The translations under genes and the position numbers were made by a program. A model generated the notes under the pieces. That model made no database searches. It saw only the letters and a program-made list of their open reading frames with translations, and was not told where the DNA came from. Below, in pieces: positions 36,612 to 45,988 of a stretch of 64,000 bases of DNA. The stretch is from the NCBI GenBank assembly GCA_018711005.1, contig DVIT01000037.1:38183-102182 (forward strand), written 5' to 3'. How positions within the stretch are numbered: the stretch's first letter is position 1; the number at the start of each line of letters is the position of its first letter. The stretch comes from Candidatus Scybalocola faecigallinarum (lineage in GTDB: Bacteria; Bacillota; Clostridia; Lachnospirales; Lachnospiraceae).

Positions 36612-36641
36612 GGAACCGGCGTGACCTGACACGCCGGTTCC
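36612..36641 (+). terminator. Hairpin after the moxR operon
   Basis: An 11-bp perfect stem (36612-36622 with 36631-36641, GGAACCGGCGT) with an 8-base loop, 88 bases after the last stop, followed only by CATTTGG, so the T-run is weak. The gap 36524-36835 (312 bases) between convergent operons holds nothing else I can support. Confidence 0.6.
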
Positions 36642-36835
36642 ATTTGGCGGTTCTTCCCCTTGGAGGTCATAGAATTTAGGTAAACTTCGGTCTAATTTGG
36701 GATTTTTCTGTTTTTGACTGTATAATTCGGTCCCAAAATACCCCCAAATGCTGCCAAAGGCCCCCCTATTCCAAAACAAAATATCCAAACTTGCGGAAGA
36801 ACCCTTTTGGCCAATGGGATTTTTTAATTCCACCG

Positions 36836-38722
36836 TTATGCCCCACGCTTTGCCGTCACACCGGCCTTTTTCCATGTTAAAAGAAGGGAAGAATTAATGA
36901 TCACAAGCACCGATCCGGCATTATGCACCAAAGCGCCTACCACCGGATTTAAGATGCCGGTCATGGCCAGGATAATGGCAATAAAGTTTAAGGTCATGGA
37001 AAATGTCAGATTACATTTGATGGTTACCATCATCCGGCGGGACAGGGCCAGAAGATGGGGAAGCTGACGGATCTCGTCATCCACCAGGGCAATATCTGCC
37101 GCGTCTACGGCAATATCGCTGCCCACGCCGCCCATGGCAATGCCTACATAGGCTTTTTTCAGCGCCGGAGCATCGTTAATGCCGTCGCCGATCATACATA
37201 CCTGCTGATCCTTTTCCTGATATTGCCGGATCCATTCCAGCTTATCCTGAGGCCGGCACTCATAATGAACCTCATCAATGTGGACCTGACCGGCAATATG
37301 GCAGGCTGCCTTTTCATGGTCGCCGGTAAGAAGCACCGGAGTCACCCCGATGTGTTTGATCTTTTGGATCATTTCTCCGGCCTCTGTGCGCACTGTATCC
37401 GCCAGTGCCAGAAATCCGCTGTATTTCCCGTCAACAGCCATATAAATCATGGTACATCCCTGATCCATATAAGCTTGGCAGCTTTCCAAAGCGTCCATAG
37501 AAATATGGTTTTCTTCCAGCATTTCCAAATTTCCTGCCAGGACTTTATGCCCATCAACAATGCCCTTAACCCCCCGGCCGGGGATCATTTCAAATGCCTT
37601 CACTTCCAAAAGCGCTGCGCCCTTCTCAGCCTTATAGCATCCGGTCACCGCTTTTCCAAGAGGATGCTCTGACCTGCTCTCCAGGGCGGCGCCAATAGCG
37701 TACATTTCATCATCTGTAAAATTTTTATCCACACACTTTGCAGCGATCACCTTAGGCTGTCCATAGGTCAGCGTCCCTGTTTTATCAAAAGTCATTTTAG
37801 ATACGCCAGCAAGACGTTCCAGGGCATCTCCCTCGCGAACAAGAAATCCGTGCTTTGTGGCATTTCCAATGGCCGCCATAATCGCTGTAGGCGTTGCCAG
37901 CACAAGGGCGCATGGGCAAAAGACAACAAGGATCGTTACGGCCCGGATGATTTCTCCGGTGATCAGGCCTGTAAAAACCGCTGAGGTCAATGCAATTACA
38001 ACGATCCATGTGGCCCACCGGTCTGCAATGCCAACAATCCTGGCTTTTCCTGCATCCGCAGACTGGACCAGGCGGATCATGCGCTGAATGGAGCTGTCCT
38101 CACCAACCCGGGTTGCTTTCATATCAAAGGATCCAAACTGATTGACCGTACCGCTGGACACCTCATCCCCCGGATTTTTATCCACCGGCAGAGACTCTCC
38201 GGTCATCACCGCCTGATTAATGGACGTACTCCCCCACAGGATCTCTCCGTCTACAGGAACGGCTTCACCGGGATTTACCCGCAAAATATCGCCAACCCGC
38301 ACATCCCTGGCATCAATGATTTCCTCTGTTTCGCCGCTGATCCGCCGTGCTGTCCTTGGGGTAAGATGGACCAGCTTTTCAATCCCGGCCCGTGCCCTGG
38401 CCACCGTAAGATCCTCCAGTAATGCACCCAGCTGCATAATAAATGCCACTTCGCCGGCGGCAAAATCCTGTCCGATGATCACTGAGGCAATCAAGGCAAT
38501 GGATACAAGCACATCGGCTTTAATATCAAAGGCCGTTACAAGGCCTATGACAGCCTCTAAAATTATAGGTACGCCGCACAAAATAATGGCGATCCACGCC
38601 ATGTCAAAAGGCAAAGGTGAAATATGCCCGATACTTAAAAGCAGCGCAGCGCCTGAGATCACCAGGCATACAATATCCTTGGGGATTCCTCCCCACTCTA
38701 AAAAAGCTTCCAGTTTCTTCAT
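36836..38722 (-). CDS. P1B-type heavy-metal ATPase
   Basis: 628 residues. No N-terminal HMA domain. Actuator TGES in VMTGESLPVD, membrane metal site CPC in VVFCPCALVLATPT, phosphorylation loop FDKTGTLTYG, nucleotide-site SEHPLG and hinge MIGDGINDAPAL are all present. The last helices carry HNAGSVLVIINSS rather than the M...SS of CopA, so Cu(I) or Zn/Cd export are both possible; the CsoR sites favour copper. I chose the ATG at 38722 with GGAG 6 bases upstream; 38734 is an alternative, and the ATG at 38794 lies within the operator. Confidence 0.88.
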   Translation of the reverse strand: MKKLEAFLEWGGIPKDIVCLVISGAALLLSIGHISPLPFDMAWIAIILCGVPIILEAVIGLVTAFDIKADVLVSIALIASVIIGQDFAAGEVAFIMQLGALLEDLTVARARAGIEKLVHLTPRTARRISGETEEIIDARDVRVGDILRVNPGEAVPVDGEILWGSTSINQAVMTGESLPVDKNPGDEVSSGTVNQFGSFDMKATRVGEDSSIQRMIRLVQSADAGKARIVGIADRWATWIVVIALTSAVFTGLITGEIIRAVTILVVFCPCALVLATPTAIMAAIGNATKHGFLVREGDALERLAGVSKMTFDKTGTLTYGQPKVIAAKCVDKNFTDDEMYAIGAALESRSEHPLGKAVTGCYKAEKGAALLEVKAFEMIPGRGVKGIVDGHKVLAGNLEMLEENHISMDALESCQAYMDQGCTMIYMAVDGKYSGFLALADTVRTEAGEMIQKIKHIGVTPVLLTGDHEKAACHIAGQVHIDEVHYECRPQDKLEWIRQYQEKDQQVCMIGDGINDAPALKKAYVGIAMGGVGSDIAVDAADIALVDDEIRQLPHLLALSRRMMVTIKCNLTFSMTLNFIAIILAMTGILNPVVGALVHNAGSVLVIINSSLLLTWKKAGVTAKRGA

Positions 38723-38785
38723 ACGAATCTCCATTCCACCGCCGTTTTGCTGACGGCACTGCCTTCCGGCAGCGTTAATTTTGTA

Positions 38786-38838
38786 TATACCCATAGGGGT
38801 ATATGTAGATTATACCCCTATGGGTATAAATGTGTCAA
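38786..38838 (-). promoter_or_regulatory. Promoter with two CsoR-type operators
   Basis: On the minus strand TTGACA (38833-38838) and TATAAT (38809-38814) are 18 bases apart, a consensus sigma-A promoter. The palindrome TATACCCCTATGGGTATA (38811-38828) fills the spacer, and its exact inverted copy TATACCCATAGGGGTATA (38786-38803) covers the expected start of transcription. This matches the form of CsoR operators (A/T-rich ends around CCC...GGG). CsoR bound here would shut off the metal ATPase until metal releases it. csoR is 100 bases upstream. Confidence 0.85.
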
Positions 38839-38872
38839 GCATGGAATCGGAAAAACTACTTTCTCTATTTCA

Positions 38873-38917
38873 AAAAAAAGGCGGCCCGCACAGAAATCTC
38901 CTGCACAGACCGGCTTT
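38873..38917 (-). terminator. Terminator of csoR
   Basis: A long stem with several G-U pairs between about 38880-38894 and 38903-38917, followed on the minus strand by TTTTTTTT. It lies just after the csoR stop and separates csoR from the metal ATPase promoter. Confidence 0.75.
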
Positions 38918-38931
38918 TATAAGTTCCGTAT

Positions 38932-39207
38932 TTATTTCATATTTGCAAAACGTTCTACTGCTTTTGTGAAATTTTCAATAGTTTTGTCAGCATCGCCGTG
39001 TTCAATGCCGTCACGGACACAGTGCTTAATATGGCCTTCCAGGACAACCTGGCCGACTTTATGCAGCGCGGATTTGGCCGCATTGATCTGAGCAAGAATA
39101 TCCTCGCACGGAATATCCTCATCCACCATCCGGTCAATGGCCTGAACCTGGCCGATGATCTTTTTCAACCGACGGTGGAGATTGTCAGAATCCATACATT
39201 GTCTCAT
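38932..39207 (-). CDS. csoR: CsoR/FrmR-family metal-sensing repressor
   Basis: 91 residues from the ATG at 39207 (GGAGG 7 bases upstream; the GTG at 39213 is too near it). All-helical. Cys34, His59 and Cys63 (DIPCEDIL, GHIKHC) have the spacing of the Cu(I) ligands of CsoR, and RRLKKIIGQVQAIDRMV is the typical first helix. It binds DNA as a tetramer and should release the paired operators upstream of the ATPase gene when metal binds. A formaldehyde-sensing FrmR would lack the third ligand, so copper is favoured. Confidence 0.9.
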   Translation of the reverse strand: MRQCMDSDNLHRRLKKIIGQVQAIDRMVDEDIPCEDILAQINAAKSALHKVGQVVLEGHIKHCVRDGIEHGDADKTIENFTKAVERFANMK

Positions 39208-39253
39208 ACGCACACCTCCAGTGTCTTATGCCGGGCATAACAGTGTCCGGGGA

Positions 39254-40540
39254 TCAGGCCTGCTCCAGAAGTTTTTCTACGCTGACAAGCTTTACGCACA
39301 CTGTAAACAGCTTGGCCGCTGTTTTTAATTCTTCCAGTGTAGGGAAGGATGGAGCAATACGGATATTGCTGTCATGAGGGTCCTTGCCGTAAGGATAGGT
39401 TGCTCCTGCGTTCGTCATAACGACGCCGGCTTCCTTAGCTTTGGCAACGATCGCTTTGGCGCAGCCGTCCATAGAATCAAAGGAAATAAAATATCCTCCC
39501 TTAGGCTTGATCCAGGAACCGATCTCAAGGCCGCCCAGTTCTTTTTCCAGAGTATCAAGGACAGCCTCAAATTTAGGGCGCATAATGGCCGCATGTTTTC
39601 TCATATGGGCATGGATTCCGTCAATATCCTTAAAGAAACGTACATGGCGCAGCTGATTCAGCTTATCATGGCCAATGGTCTGGATAAACAGCTGCTTTTT
39701 AATATCCTCCAGGTTATTGGGGGATGTGGCAATGGCTGCAATACCGGAGCCCGGGAAGCTGATCTTGGAGGTAGATGTAAACTTGTACACCATATCCGGA
39801 TTTCCCGCCTTCTCACATTCCTCCAGGATTTCCAGGACTACATCCTGATCATCGTCATATAAATGATGCACAGAATAAGCATTGTCCCAGAAAAGACGGA
39901 AGTCCTTTGCGGCCGGTTTTAAGCGTGCAAAACGGCGGACCGTTTCATCGGAATAAGAAATACCCTGGGGATTGGAATACTTAGGCACGCACCAGATACC
40001 CTTGACTGCAGGATCTTCGGAAACATACTTTTCTACCAGATCCATATCCGGGCCTTCCAAAGTCATGGGAATATTGATCATCTCAATGCCAAAATACTCG
40101 GTAATGGCAAAATGCCGGTCATAACCGGGCACCGGACATAAAAACTTTACCTTATCCAGCTTACACCATGGTGTTGATCCCATAATTCCATGCGTCATCG
40201 CCCGGGCTACTGTATCATACATCACATTCAGGCTGGAGTTGCCGTAAATGATCATCTTATCTGCGTCTACCTCGCACATGGCTCCAAGAAGGGCCTTAGC
40301 TTCCGGAATACCGTCAAGCACACCATAGTTGCGGCAGTCCACCCCGGTACTGCACCGAAGGTCAGAACCACTGTGAAGCACATCCATCATCTCCATGGAC
40401 AGATCCAGCTGCTCCTGGCTGGGTTTACCTCTGGACATATCCAGAGACAGGCCCTGGGCCTTAAAGTCGTTAAATTCTTTTTCAAGCTCTGTTTTTAATG
40501 CTTCCAGCTCTGATTTACTCATGGATTTATAAGATTTCAT
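39254..40540 (-). CDS. PLP aminotransferase, PF12897-type (aspartate aminotransferase-like)
   Basis: 428 residues from the ATG at 40540 (AGGACGG upstream). Fold type I, with GKPSQEQLDLSMEM near the start, YGVLDGIPEAKALLG near 85, WCVPKYSNPQGISYSDE near 190, the PLP Asp in FRLFWDNAYSVHH, and the probable Schiff-base Lys in TSTSKISFPGSG near 250. This fits the group of aspartate aminotransferases distinct from AspC (subgroup Ic). It transfers amino groups between aspartate or a similar amino acid and 2-oxoglutarate. It has its own promoter; csoR follows 47 bases after its stop and may share the message. Confidence 0.85.
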   Translation of the reverse strand: MKSYKSMSKSELEALKTELEKEFNDFKAQGLSLDMSRGKPSQEQLDLSMEMMDVLHSGSDLRCSTGVDCRNYGVLDGIPEAKALLGAMCEVDADKMIIYGNSSLNVMYDTVARAMTHGIMGSTPWCKLDKVKFLCPVPGYDRHFAITEYFGIEMINIPMTLEGPDMDLVEKYVSEDPAVKGIWCVPKYSNPQGISYSDETVRRFARLKPAAKDFRLFWDNAYSVHHLYDDDQDVVLEILEECEKAGNPDMVYKFTSTSKISFPGSGIAAIATSPNNLEDIKKQLFIQTIGHDKLNQLRHVRFFKDIDGIHAHMRKHAAIMRPKFEAVLDTLEKELGGLEIGSWIKPKGGYFISFDSMDGCAKAIVAKAKEAGVVMTNAGATYPYGKDPHDSNIRIAPSFPTLEELKTAAKLFTVCVKLVSVEKLLEQA

Positions 40541-40652
40541 TGTGTAAATACCGTCCTTTCTTTTTTCTTTGCCTGCCGGATAAAATGGCAGCACTTATCC
40601 TTGTGAATCGTTTGTAGCTGTAATAACATGTCTTCCAGCTGCACTGTTACCT

Positions 40653-40681
40653 ATTATACACTATAAAAACACAGGTTTCAA
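40653..40681 (-). promoter_or_regulatory. Promoter of the aminotransferase gene
   Basis: On the minus strand TTGAAA (40676-40681) and TATAAT (40653-40658) have a 17-base spacer, about 115 bases before the start codon. Just downstream, near the expected transcript start, is GTAACAGTGCAGCTGG, similar to the dispersed repeat. The gap 40541-40925 holds this promoter, a GC-rich imperfect palindrome near 40807-40832 and the rnfB terminator. Confidence 0.65.
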
Positions 40682-40872
40682 CCGGCAACTTGCCTATTTT
40701 TGCAATTATCAAGCACAAAAATGTCATTTTTATTTCTAAAATCAAAAACTATTCAAAAAGAATCCCTTGATTTTGCAAGTATCCTCTTTTCTTCGTTCAT
40801 GATCACAGGGGGGCTGTCCAGGCAGGCCCCCGCATTTCCCCGGCAGGCCACGGGAAAGTAATCCAGCAGTGT

Positions 40873-40919
40873 AAAAAAACAGCCCCGGCACCTGCATTCA
40901 ACTGCAGATAGTCGGGGCC
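40873..40919 (-). terminator. Terminator of the rnf operon
   Basis: GCCCCG (40882-40887) pairs with CGGGGC (40913-40918), with an inner CTGCA/TGCAG stem, and TTTTTTT follows on the minus strand. It begins a few bases after the rnfB stop. Confidence 0.85.
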
Positions 40920-40925
40920 AAAGGG

Positions 40926-41699
40926 TCAGCAGATGGCCTTTACAGGGCACACCTGGGCACACTGACCGCAATTTGTACATTTTTCATAATCAATAGATGC
41001 ATGATTATCTGTCACCGTGATTGCTCCGGCAGGACAGGTTTTCTCACACTTCTTACATCCGATACAGCCGGACTTGCAAACCTTGCGGGTATCTGCCCCC
41101 TTATCCCGGTTCACGCAAAGCACATGATGGGAACGGCTTGCCGGAACAATGGCAATAACACCCTTGGGGCAGGTTTTTGCACAGATCCCGCAGCCGATAC
41201 ATGCATCTGTATTGACCGTGGCCAGCCCGTTACATATGGTAATGGCATGTTCCGGACAGGCTGCCGCACAGTCGCCGTAACCAAGGCATCCATAGGCACA
41301 GGCGCTGTCTCCCGCATACATCATGCTTACTGCCTGACATGTGTCTACGCCTTCGTACTCTACCTTTTTGGATACATTATCGTTATGGCCTGCGCACCGC
41401 ACAAGAGCCACTTTCTTTTCCACAGATGCCGGATTCTTTCCAAGAATCCGGGCGCACTCCTCAGCCACATCCTGGCCGCCGGGAGAACACAGGCCGATTT
41501 CAGCAGAACCTTCCGCCAAAGCCTTTGCATAGCCGTCGCATCCGGAAAATCCGCAGGCGCCGCAGTTTGCTCCGGGAAGACAAGCCCGGACAGCCTCCTG
41601 CTTTTCATCTACCGGCACTGCAAATACAATGGATGCAACAGACAGGATCAGTCCTGCAATCAGGCCGATCACAACAACAATTACTATACCTGTTATCAT
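40926..41699 (-). CDS. rnfB: RnfB, ferredoxin-type subunit of the Rnf complex
   Basis: 257 residues. One N-terminal membrane helix ([20 protein letters not shown]), then the four-Cys domain [22 protein letters not shown] and several CxxCxxCxxxCP clusters ([36 protein letters not shown]), i.e. multiple [4Fe-4S] centres. RnfB is the likely entry point for electrons from reduced ferredoxin. GGAGGG precedes the ATG. Last gene of rnfCDGEAB, ended by a strong terminator. Confidence 0.95.
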   Translation of the reverse strand: MITGIVIVVVIGLIAGLILSVASIVFAVPVDEKQEAVRACLPGANCGACGFSGCDGYAKALAEGSAEIGLCSPGGQDVAEECARILGKNPASVEKKVALVRCAGHNDNVSKKVEYEGVDTCQAVSMMYAGDSACAYGCLGYGDCAAACPEHAITICNGLATVNTDACIGCGICAKTCPKGVIAIVPASRSHHVLCVNRDKGADTRKVCKSGCIGCKKCEKTCPAGAITVTDNHASIDYEKCTNCGQCAQVCPVKAIC

Positions 41700-41711
41700 A
41701 TGGCACCCTCC

Positions 41712-42323
41712 TTACTTAAACAGCCCGTCAACCAGACCCTGGAAGCCAAGGAATGAGCATGCAACTAAAGATGCGGACACCAGGGTAATGGGCAGTCCCT
41801 GAAGGGATTTTGGAATGTCACTGTTTTCAATACGGCCCCGCACACCCGCAAACAGCACCATGGCCAGCATAAAGCCAAGACCGCTGCCGAAGCTGTTGAC
41901 TAAGGAAGTTACAAAGCCTTCAATACCATTCACATAGCCTTCATCAATATTTAAGATCGTTACGCCCAGCACTGCACAGTTGGTAGTGATCAGGGGCAGA
42001 TAAACGCCCAGGGCATTGTAAAGACCAACCATATATTTTTTAAGGACAATTTCCACAAACTGCACTAAAGCTGCAATAACCAGGATAAATACAATGGTCT
42101 GGAGATAATCCAGATCATTGGGTGTCAGCAAAAAAACCTGGATAGGCCATGTCACTGCTGTGGCAATAACCATAACGAAAATAACCGCAGCGCTCATACC
42201 AACGGCAGTATCCAGTTTTTTGGAAACGCCAAGGAAGGGGCAGATTCCAAGGAATCTGGACAGGATATAGTTATTTGTAAGAATGGCTGCTAAAAATATA
42301 GAAACCAGATTCGTTACAGACAT
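41712..42323 (-). CDS. rnfA: RnfA, membrane subunit of the Rnf complex
   Basis: 203 residues, six membrane helices. The start VSIFLAAILTNNYILSRFLGICPFLGVSKK is diagnostic for RnfA/NqrE, with the conserved Cys that holds an intramembrane iron-sulfur centre together with RnfE, and a second Cys in ITTNCAVLGV. It shares one base with the rnfE stop (TAATG). Confidence 0.95.
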   Translation of the reverse strand: MSVTNLVSIFLAAILTNNYILSRFLGICPFLGVSKKLDTAVGMSAAVIFVMVIATAVTWPIQVFLLTPNDLDYLQTIVFILVIAALVQFVEIVLKKYMVGLYNALGVYLPLITTNCAVLGVTILNIDEGYVNGIEGFVTSLVNSFGSGLGFMLAMVLFAGVRGRIENSDIPKSLQGLPITLVSASLVACSFLGFQGLVDGLFK

Positions 42324-43012
42324 TATTCACAACCTCCTTCCGAAACTTTTGAACAGCTTGCCGCTGCAGGGCAGGCAGCACAGCCAAGCTTGGCCGGCTC
42401 TTTGCCTTTCTTTTCAGCCAGCTTATTGGCCAGGGCCACAAGCATGCCAAATACAAAGAAGCCTCCCGGCGGCAGGATCAGGATCAGCATCGGCTGGATA
42501 ATGGATCCGTTATTAATGACCATGCCGAACCATGTTCCGTTTCCAAGGATCTCACGGATACTTCCCATAAGCAGCAGGGTTACGGTAAATCCGATGCCCA
42601 TGCCAAGGCCATCAAGGATGGAAGGAAGCACTTTATTTTTGCTTGCAAAGCTTTCAGCACGGCCAAGGATGATACAGTTTACAACGATCAGAGGCAAATA
42701 AATACCCAGAGCGTCATTAATGGCCGGCAGGAATGCCTGCACAAGCATCTGGATCAGTGTTACAAATGCTGCGATAATGGTAATAAAGGCAGGGATACGC
42801 ACCTTATCAGGAATCACCTTGCGCAGCATGGAAATAACAGCATTGGAACAAACAAGCACGATCGTTGCGGCCACACCCATACCAATGGCGTTGGAAGCCA
42901 TCGTGGTAATGGCCAGAGTGGGACAGGTTCCAAGCACAAGACGGAGTACCGGATTTTCTTTAATAATACCGGCGGTAAGTATCTGTCCAAGAGATTTTTC
43001 TTTCTTTGCCAT
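42323..43012 (-). CDS. rnfE: RnfE, membrane subunit of the Rnf complex
   Basis: 229 residues, six membrane helices, homologous to RnfA. LVLGTCPTLAITTMASNAIGMG near the start and VVNCIILGRAESFASKN near 115 contain the conserved Cys residues. The C-terminal ~30 residues form a cytoplasmic tail rich in Cys and Ala (CAACPAAASC), which is unusual and may be a species-specific addition. Start and stop overlap the neighbouring genes. Confidence 0.94.
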   Translation of the reverse strand: MAKKEKSLGQILTAGIIKENPVLRLVLGTCPTLAITTMASNAIGMGVAATIVLVCSNAVISMLRKVIPDKVRIPAFITIIAAFVTLIQMLVQAFLPAINDALGIYLPLIVVNCIILGRAESFASKNKVLPSILDGLGMGIGFTVTLLLMGSIREILGNGTWFGMVINNGSIIQPMLILILPPGGFFVFGMLVALANKLAEKKGKEPAKLGCAACPAAASCSKVSEGGCE

Positions 43013-43575
43013 TACTGTGCACCTCCTGTTATAATCTTGTACAGCCGGATCGCATCATTCACTGAATTTGTCACTGCATTCGTTGTAATGGTGGCGCCGC
43101 TGATGGCATCAATCTCATTATCCTCCACAGCGCCCTGCTTTGTTACTGTAAAGCCATCCTCCGGAACAGCAATCAGGTACTGGTCCGTAAAGGATGCGTC
43201 CAGAGCCTTTTGTCCAAGTCCGGGGGTTTCATCCTGTTCAGTGATAGTCACACCGGAAATATTTCCGTCAGAGGTAATGCCGGTCATAACAACAACCTGA
43301 CCGCCATAGCCTTTATTCTGAGTTGAAAAAACATAGCCGGCCCCATTGGTGGCTGTCCAATATGTATACTGGGTTCCATTCATTTCAACCGTCTGACCCT
43401 CATCAAATCCATCGGCATCCGGAAGCACGGCCTGTCTGGACTCGTTTTCAGCAGCAATCTGCTGTGCCCGGATAGGCTCTTTTGTGATCTCATTGGTCAC
43501 TACCAGCAAAACACTGGTCACAATAGCAATGATCACAAGGACCAGGGTTGGTTTAATGATTTCCTTTGCTTTCAC
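43012..43575 (-). CDS. rnfG: RnfG, flavoprotein subunit of the Rnf complex
   Basis: 187 residues. One N-terminal helix (LVLVIIAIVTSVLLVVTNEI) and an extracytoplasmic FMN-binding domain with DAISGATITTNAV near 162, the S-G-A-T motif whose Thr carries covalent FMN. It overlaps rnfD by 4 bases and rnfE by one base. It carries electrons between RnfD and the membrane part. Confidence 0.94.
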   Translation of the reverse strand: MKAKEIIKPTLVLVIIAIVTSVLLVVTNEITKEPIRAQQIAAENESRQAVLPDADGFDEGQTVEMNGTQYTYWTATNGAGYVFSTQNKGYGGQVVVMTGITSDGNISGVTITEQDETPGLGQKALDASFTDQYLIAVPEDGFTVTKQGAVEDNEIDAISGATITTNAVTNSVNDAIRLYKIITGGAQ

Positions 43576-44531
43576 TGCCTGGGCACCTCCTTTTTGGCGC
43601 CAAAAGCTTTAGGCGCTGTAAGATTTTCAATATGAGGTGTTAAAATATTCATAATAATGATGGAGAAGGACACGCCTTCCGGCAGTGACCCGAAAGTACG
43701 GATCATGACAGTAATAATGGCACATCCAACAGCGTAGATCACCTTACCCTTGTTGGTCAAAGGACTTGTCACATAATCCGTTGCCATAAAAAAGGCGCCT
43801 AAGAACAGGCCGCCGGATAAGATCTGCATCAGAGGATCCTGTCCCAGCAATGCGGAGAATATAGCCACAACGCCAATATAGACCACAGGAATGATAGGTG
43901 AGATCACCTTGCGGGCAATCAGATAGATGCCTCCGATCAAAAGTGCAAGGATACATGTCTCTCCAAGGCAGCCACCCCGGTTTCCAAGGAACAGATCTAA
44001 ATATCCCGGGACATCCGCCGCATTGCCGGCTGAGATCAGGGCCAGAGGCGTTGCTGTTGATACGGCATCCGTACCGGAACCGTTCAGCCATGCCATTGGC
44101 TGCGGCCATGTAGTCATTGCTGTAGGGAAAGATGTCATTAAAATAATACGCGCTGCCAGCGCCGGATTGACAAAGTTCTGGCCCAGTCCGCCAAACATCT
44201 GTTTAACAACAACAATAGCGATGACGCCCCCTAAAACAGCAATCCAGATGGGGATGCCTGAGGGAAGATTAAATGATAAAAGCATGCCGGTCACAATGGC
44301 ACTAAAATCTCCTACCGTATTATTGCGCTTCATTACCTTGCGGCAGATATATTCTGCCAGAACACAGGCTGCCACTGTGGCGCAGACCACAGCGATCGTC
44401 CGTGGTCCGAAAAAGATCACTGATGCGATCAGGGCAGGGATCAAAGCAATAATAACATCCAGCATAATATTTCTTGTTTTTGTCTGTGCCCCAATGTGGG
44501 GAGATGACGAAACAATAAGTTTTTGATCCAT
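43572..44531 (-). CDS. rnfD: RnfD, flavin-linked membrane subunit of the Rnf complex
   Basis: 319 residues, about nine or ten membrane helices. Conserved blocks include SSPHIGAQTKTRNIMLDVIIAL at the start, GGLGQNFVNPALAARI near 118 and VSTATPLALIS near 158, where the Thr of the S-x-A-T motif is the expected flavin attachment site. It forms part of the ion-translocating channel. The start codon shares a base with the rnfC stop. Confidence 0.95.
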   Translation of the reverse strand: MDQKLIVSSSPHIGAQTKTRNIMLDVIIALIPALIASVIFFGPRTIAVVCATVAACVLAEYICRKVMKRNNTVGDFSAIVTGMLLSFNLPSGIPIWIAVLGGVIAIVVVKQMFGGLGQNFVNPALAARIILMTSFPTAMTTWPQPMAWLNGSGTDAVSTATPLALISAGNAADVPGYLDLFLGNRGGCLGETCILALLIGGIYLIARKVISPIIPVVYIGVVAIFSALLGQDPLMQILSGGLFLGAFFMATDYVTSPLTNKGKVIYAVGCAIITVMIRTFGSLPEGVSFSIIIMNILTPHIENLTAPKAFGAKKEVPRQ

Positions 44532-45886
44532 TACTTCACCTGCTTTCCACTATTTCTAAGAATAACCTTGCCCACACGGATGGACTGTACCAGTCTTCGG
44601 TTTGCCGGACATACATAAGAACAGCATCCGCACTCCATACAGACATTAACATTATACTTTTTAAGGTCTTCCACCTTATTATGGATACTGGCCTGCTCAA
44701 GTTTGGTGGGCATAAGGCTCATAGGACAGGCGTTGACGCACCTTCCGCACCGGATACATGGTCCCGGTTCAAGGCTCTGAGCTTCTTCTCTGTTAAATGC
44801 CAGTATGGCATTATTCTGCTTCATTACCGGCATTTCATCATTGGCCAGTGCTGTTCCCATCATAGGCCCGCCGTAAAGGAGCTTGGCCGGCGTCTCTTTG
44901 TAGCCGCCGCAAAACTCGATCACATCTTTTACCATAGCGCCAATAGGAACACGGACATTTTTCGGTTCTTTAATGGCGGAGCCATCTACAGTCAGCCGCT
45001 TGGATACCAGCGGCATGCCGGTTTTCAAAAATCTGGACAATGTAGCCACAGACGCTACGTTCATAACAACAACTCCCACATCTGCGGGCAGCTTTCCAGG
45101 AGGAACCTGCCGACCGGTACACTGATCGATAAGAACTTTTTCAGCACCCTGAGGATAGCGTGAAGGCAGAACCTTCACCTTGACAATATTGCCGTGCGCA
45201 TCATCCTTAGAAGCAATATCTTCCATGATCTTAATGGCCTCCGGCTTATTATCTTCAATAGCGATAAGCGCCTGCTTTACGCCCAGCAGCTCGCTGACCG
45301 TATAAACCCCGGACATAATATCCCAGGAATTTTCAATAATCTCCCTCACATCTGCCGTAATATACGGCTCACATTCAGCTGCATTGATGATCAATGTATC
45401 AATGCCGTCTCTGGACTTAGGACTAAGCTTAACGTGGGTAGGGAATCCGGCACCTCCAAGACCGACCAGACCAGATGCCCGGACTGCCTTGATCAAATCC
45501 TCATGGGAGTTCACAACCGGAGGTTTGATGGACGGATCCGGCGTCTGTTTTCCGTCTGTTTCAATGATCACAGTTTGTGCTTTCGCACCATTGGGCATGA
45601 TCAAAGTATCAATCTTCTTAACTTTTCCTGACACACTGGAGTGGATAGGAGCACTGATGTACTGATCGCTGTCTCCGATGACCTGGCCCACAAATACTTC
45701 CTGGCCTGCTTTCACCGTGGGAATGCAGGGGGCACCAATGTGCTGCTGCATACAAATGCTGACCTCTGCCGGCACGGGCATATCCACAGTTTCTGATTCA
45801 CTGGTATGTTTTCTGTGCGGCACAGGGGCTCCCGGGCTTCGCAAAATGCCCAGTTTTCCAAGCAAACCATTTGAATTACTAGCCAT
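44531..45886 (-). CDS. rnfC: RnfC, NADH-binding subunit of the Rnf complex
   Basis: 451 residues, soluble, peripheral. The Rossmann-like NADH/FMN part contains GLVGLGGAGFPTHVKL near residue 138, and two [4Fe-4S] motifs stand near the C-terminus: CIRCGRCVNACP and CMECGCCSYVCP. It passes electrons from ferredoxin (via RnfB) to NAD, coupled to Na+ or H+ export. AAGGAGG precedes the ATG. First gene of the operon. Length is near the minimal form of the family. Confidence 0.95.
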   Translation of the reverse strand: MASNSNGLLGKLGILRSPGAPVPHRKHTSESETVDMPVPAEVSICMQQHIGAPCIPTVKAGQEVFVGQVIGDSDQYISAPIHSSVSGKVKKIDTLIMPNGAKAQTVIIETDGKQTPDPSIKPPVVNSHEDLIKAVRASGLVGLGGAGFPTHVKLSPKSRDGIDTLIINAAECEPYITADVREIIENSWDIMSGVYTVSELLGVKQALIAIEDNKPEAIKIMEDIASKDDAHGNIVKVKVLPSRYPQGAEKVLIDQCTGRQVPPGKLPADVGVVVMNVASVATLSRFLKTGMPLVSKRLTVDGSAIKEPKNVRVPIGAMVKDVIEFCGGYKETPAKLLYGGPMMGTALANDEMPVMKQNNAILAFNREEAQSLEPGPCIRCGRCVNACPMSLMPTKLEQASIHNKVEDLKKYNVNVCMECGCCSYVCPANRRLVQSIRVGKVILRNSGKQVK

Positions 45887-45958
45887 TTGAATCCTCCTTA
45901 CACAACTTGTTATAGCGCTGCCTTCATAGCTGCAAAGCTTTCAGGCAGACTTTAATTT

Positions 45959-45988
45959 ATTTTAACATTAACTTCCTGAATATTTCAA
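45959..45988 (-). promoter_or_regulatory. Putative promoter of the rnf operon
   Basis: On the minus strand TTGAAA (45983-45988) and TAAAAT (45959-45964) are 18 bases apart, about 73 bases before rnfC. The gap 45887-46237 (351 bases) otherwise carries two hairpins downstream of the regulator gene. Confidence 0.5.

Noticed and set aside
38723..38794. Upstream ATG (38794) as the start of the metal ATPase
   Set aside because: It lies in the CsoR operator over the expected transcript start and has no ribosome site.
41001..41756. A 251-codon Cys-rich open frame on the plus strand
   Set aside because: Antisense to rnfB; the Cys and Thr content comes from the ferredoxin motifs on the other strand.
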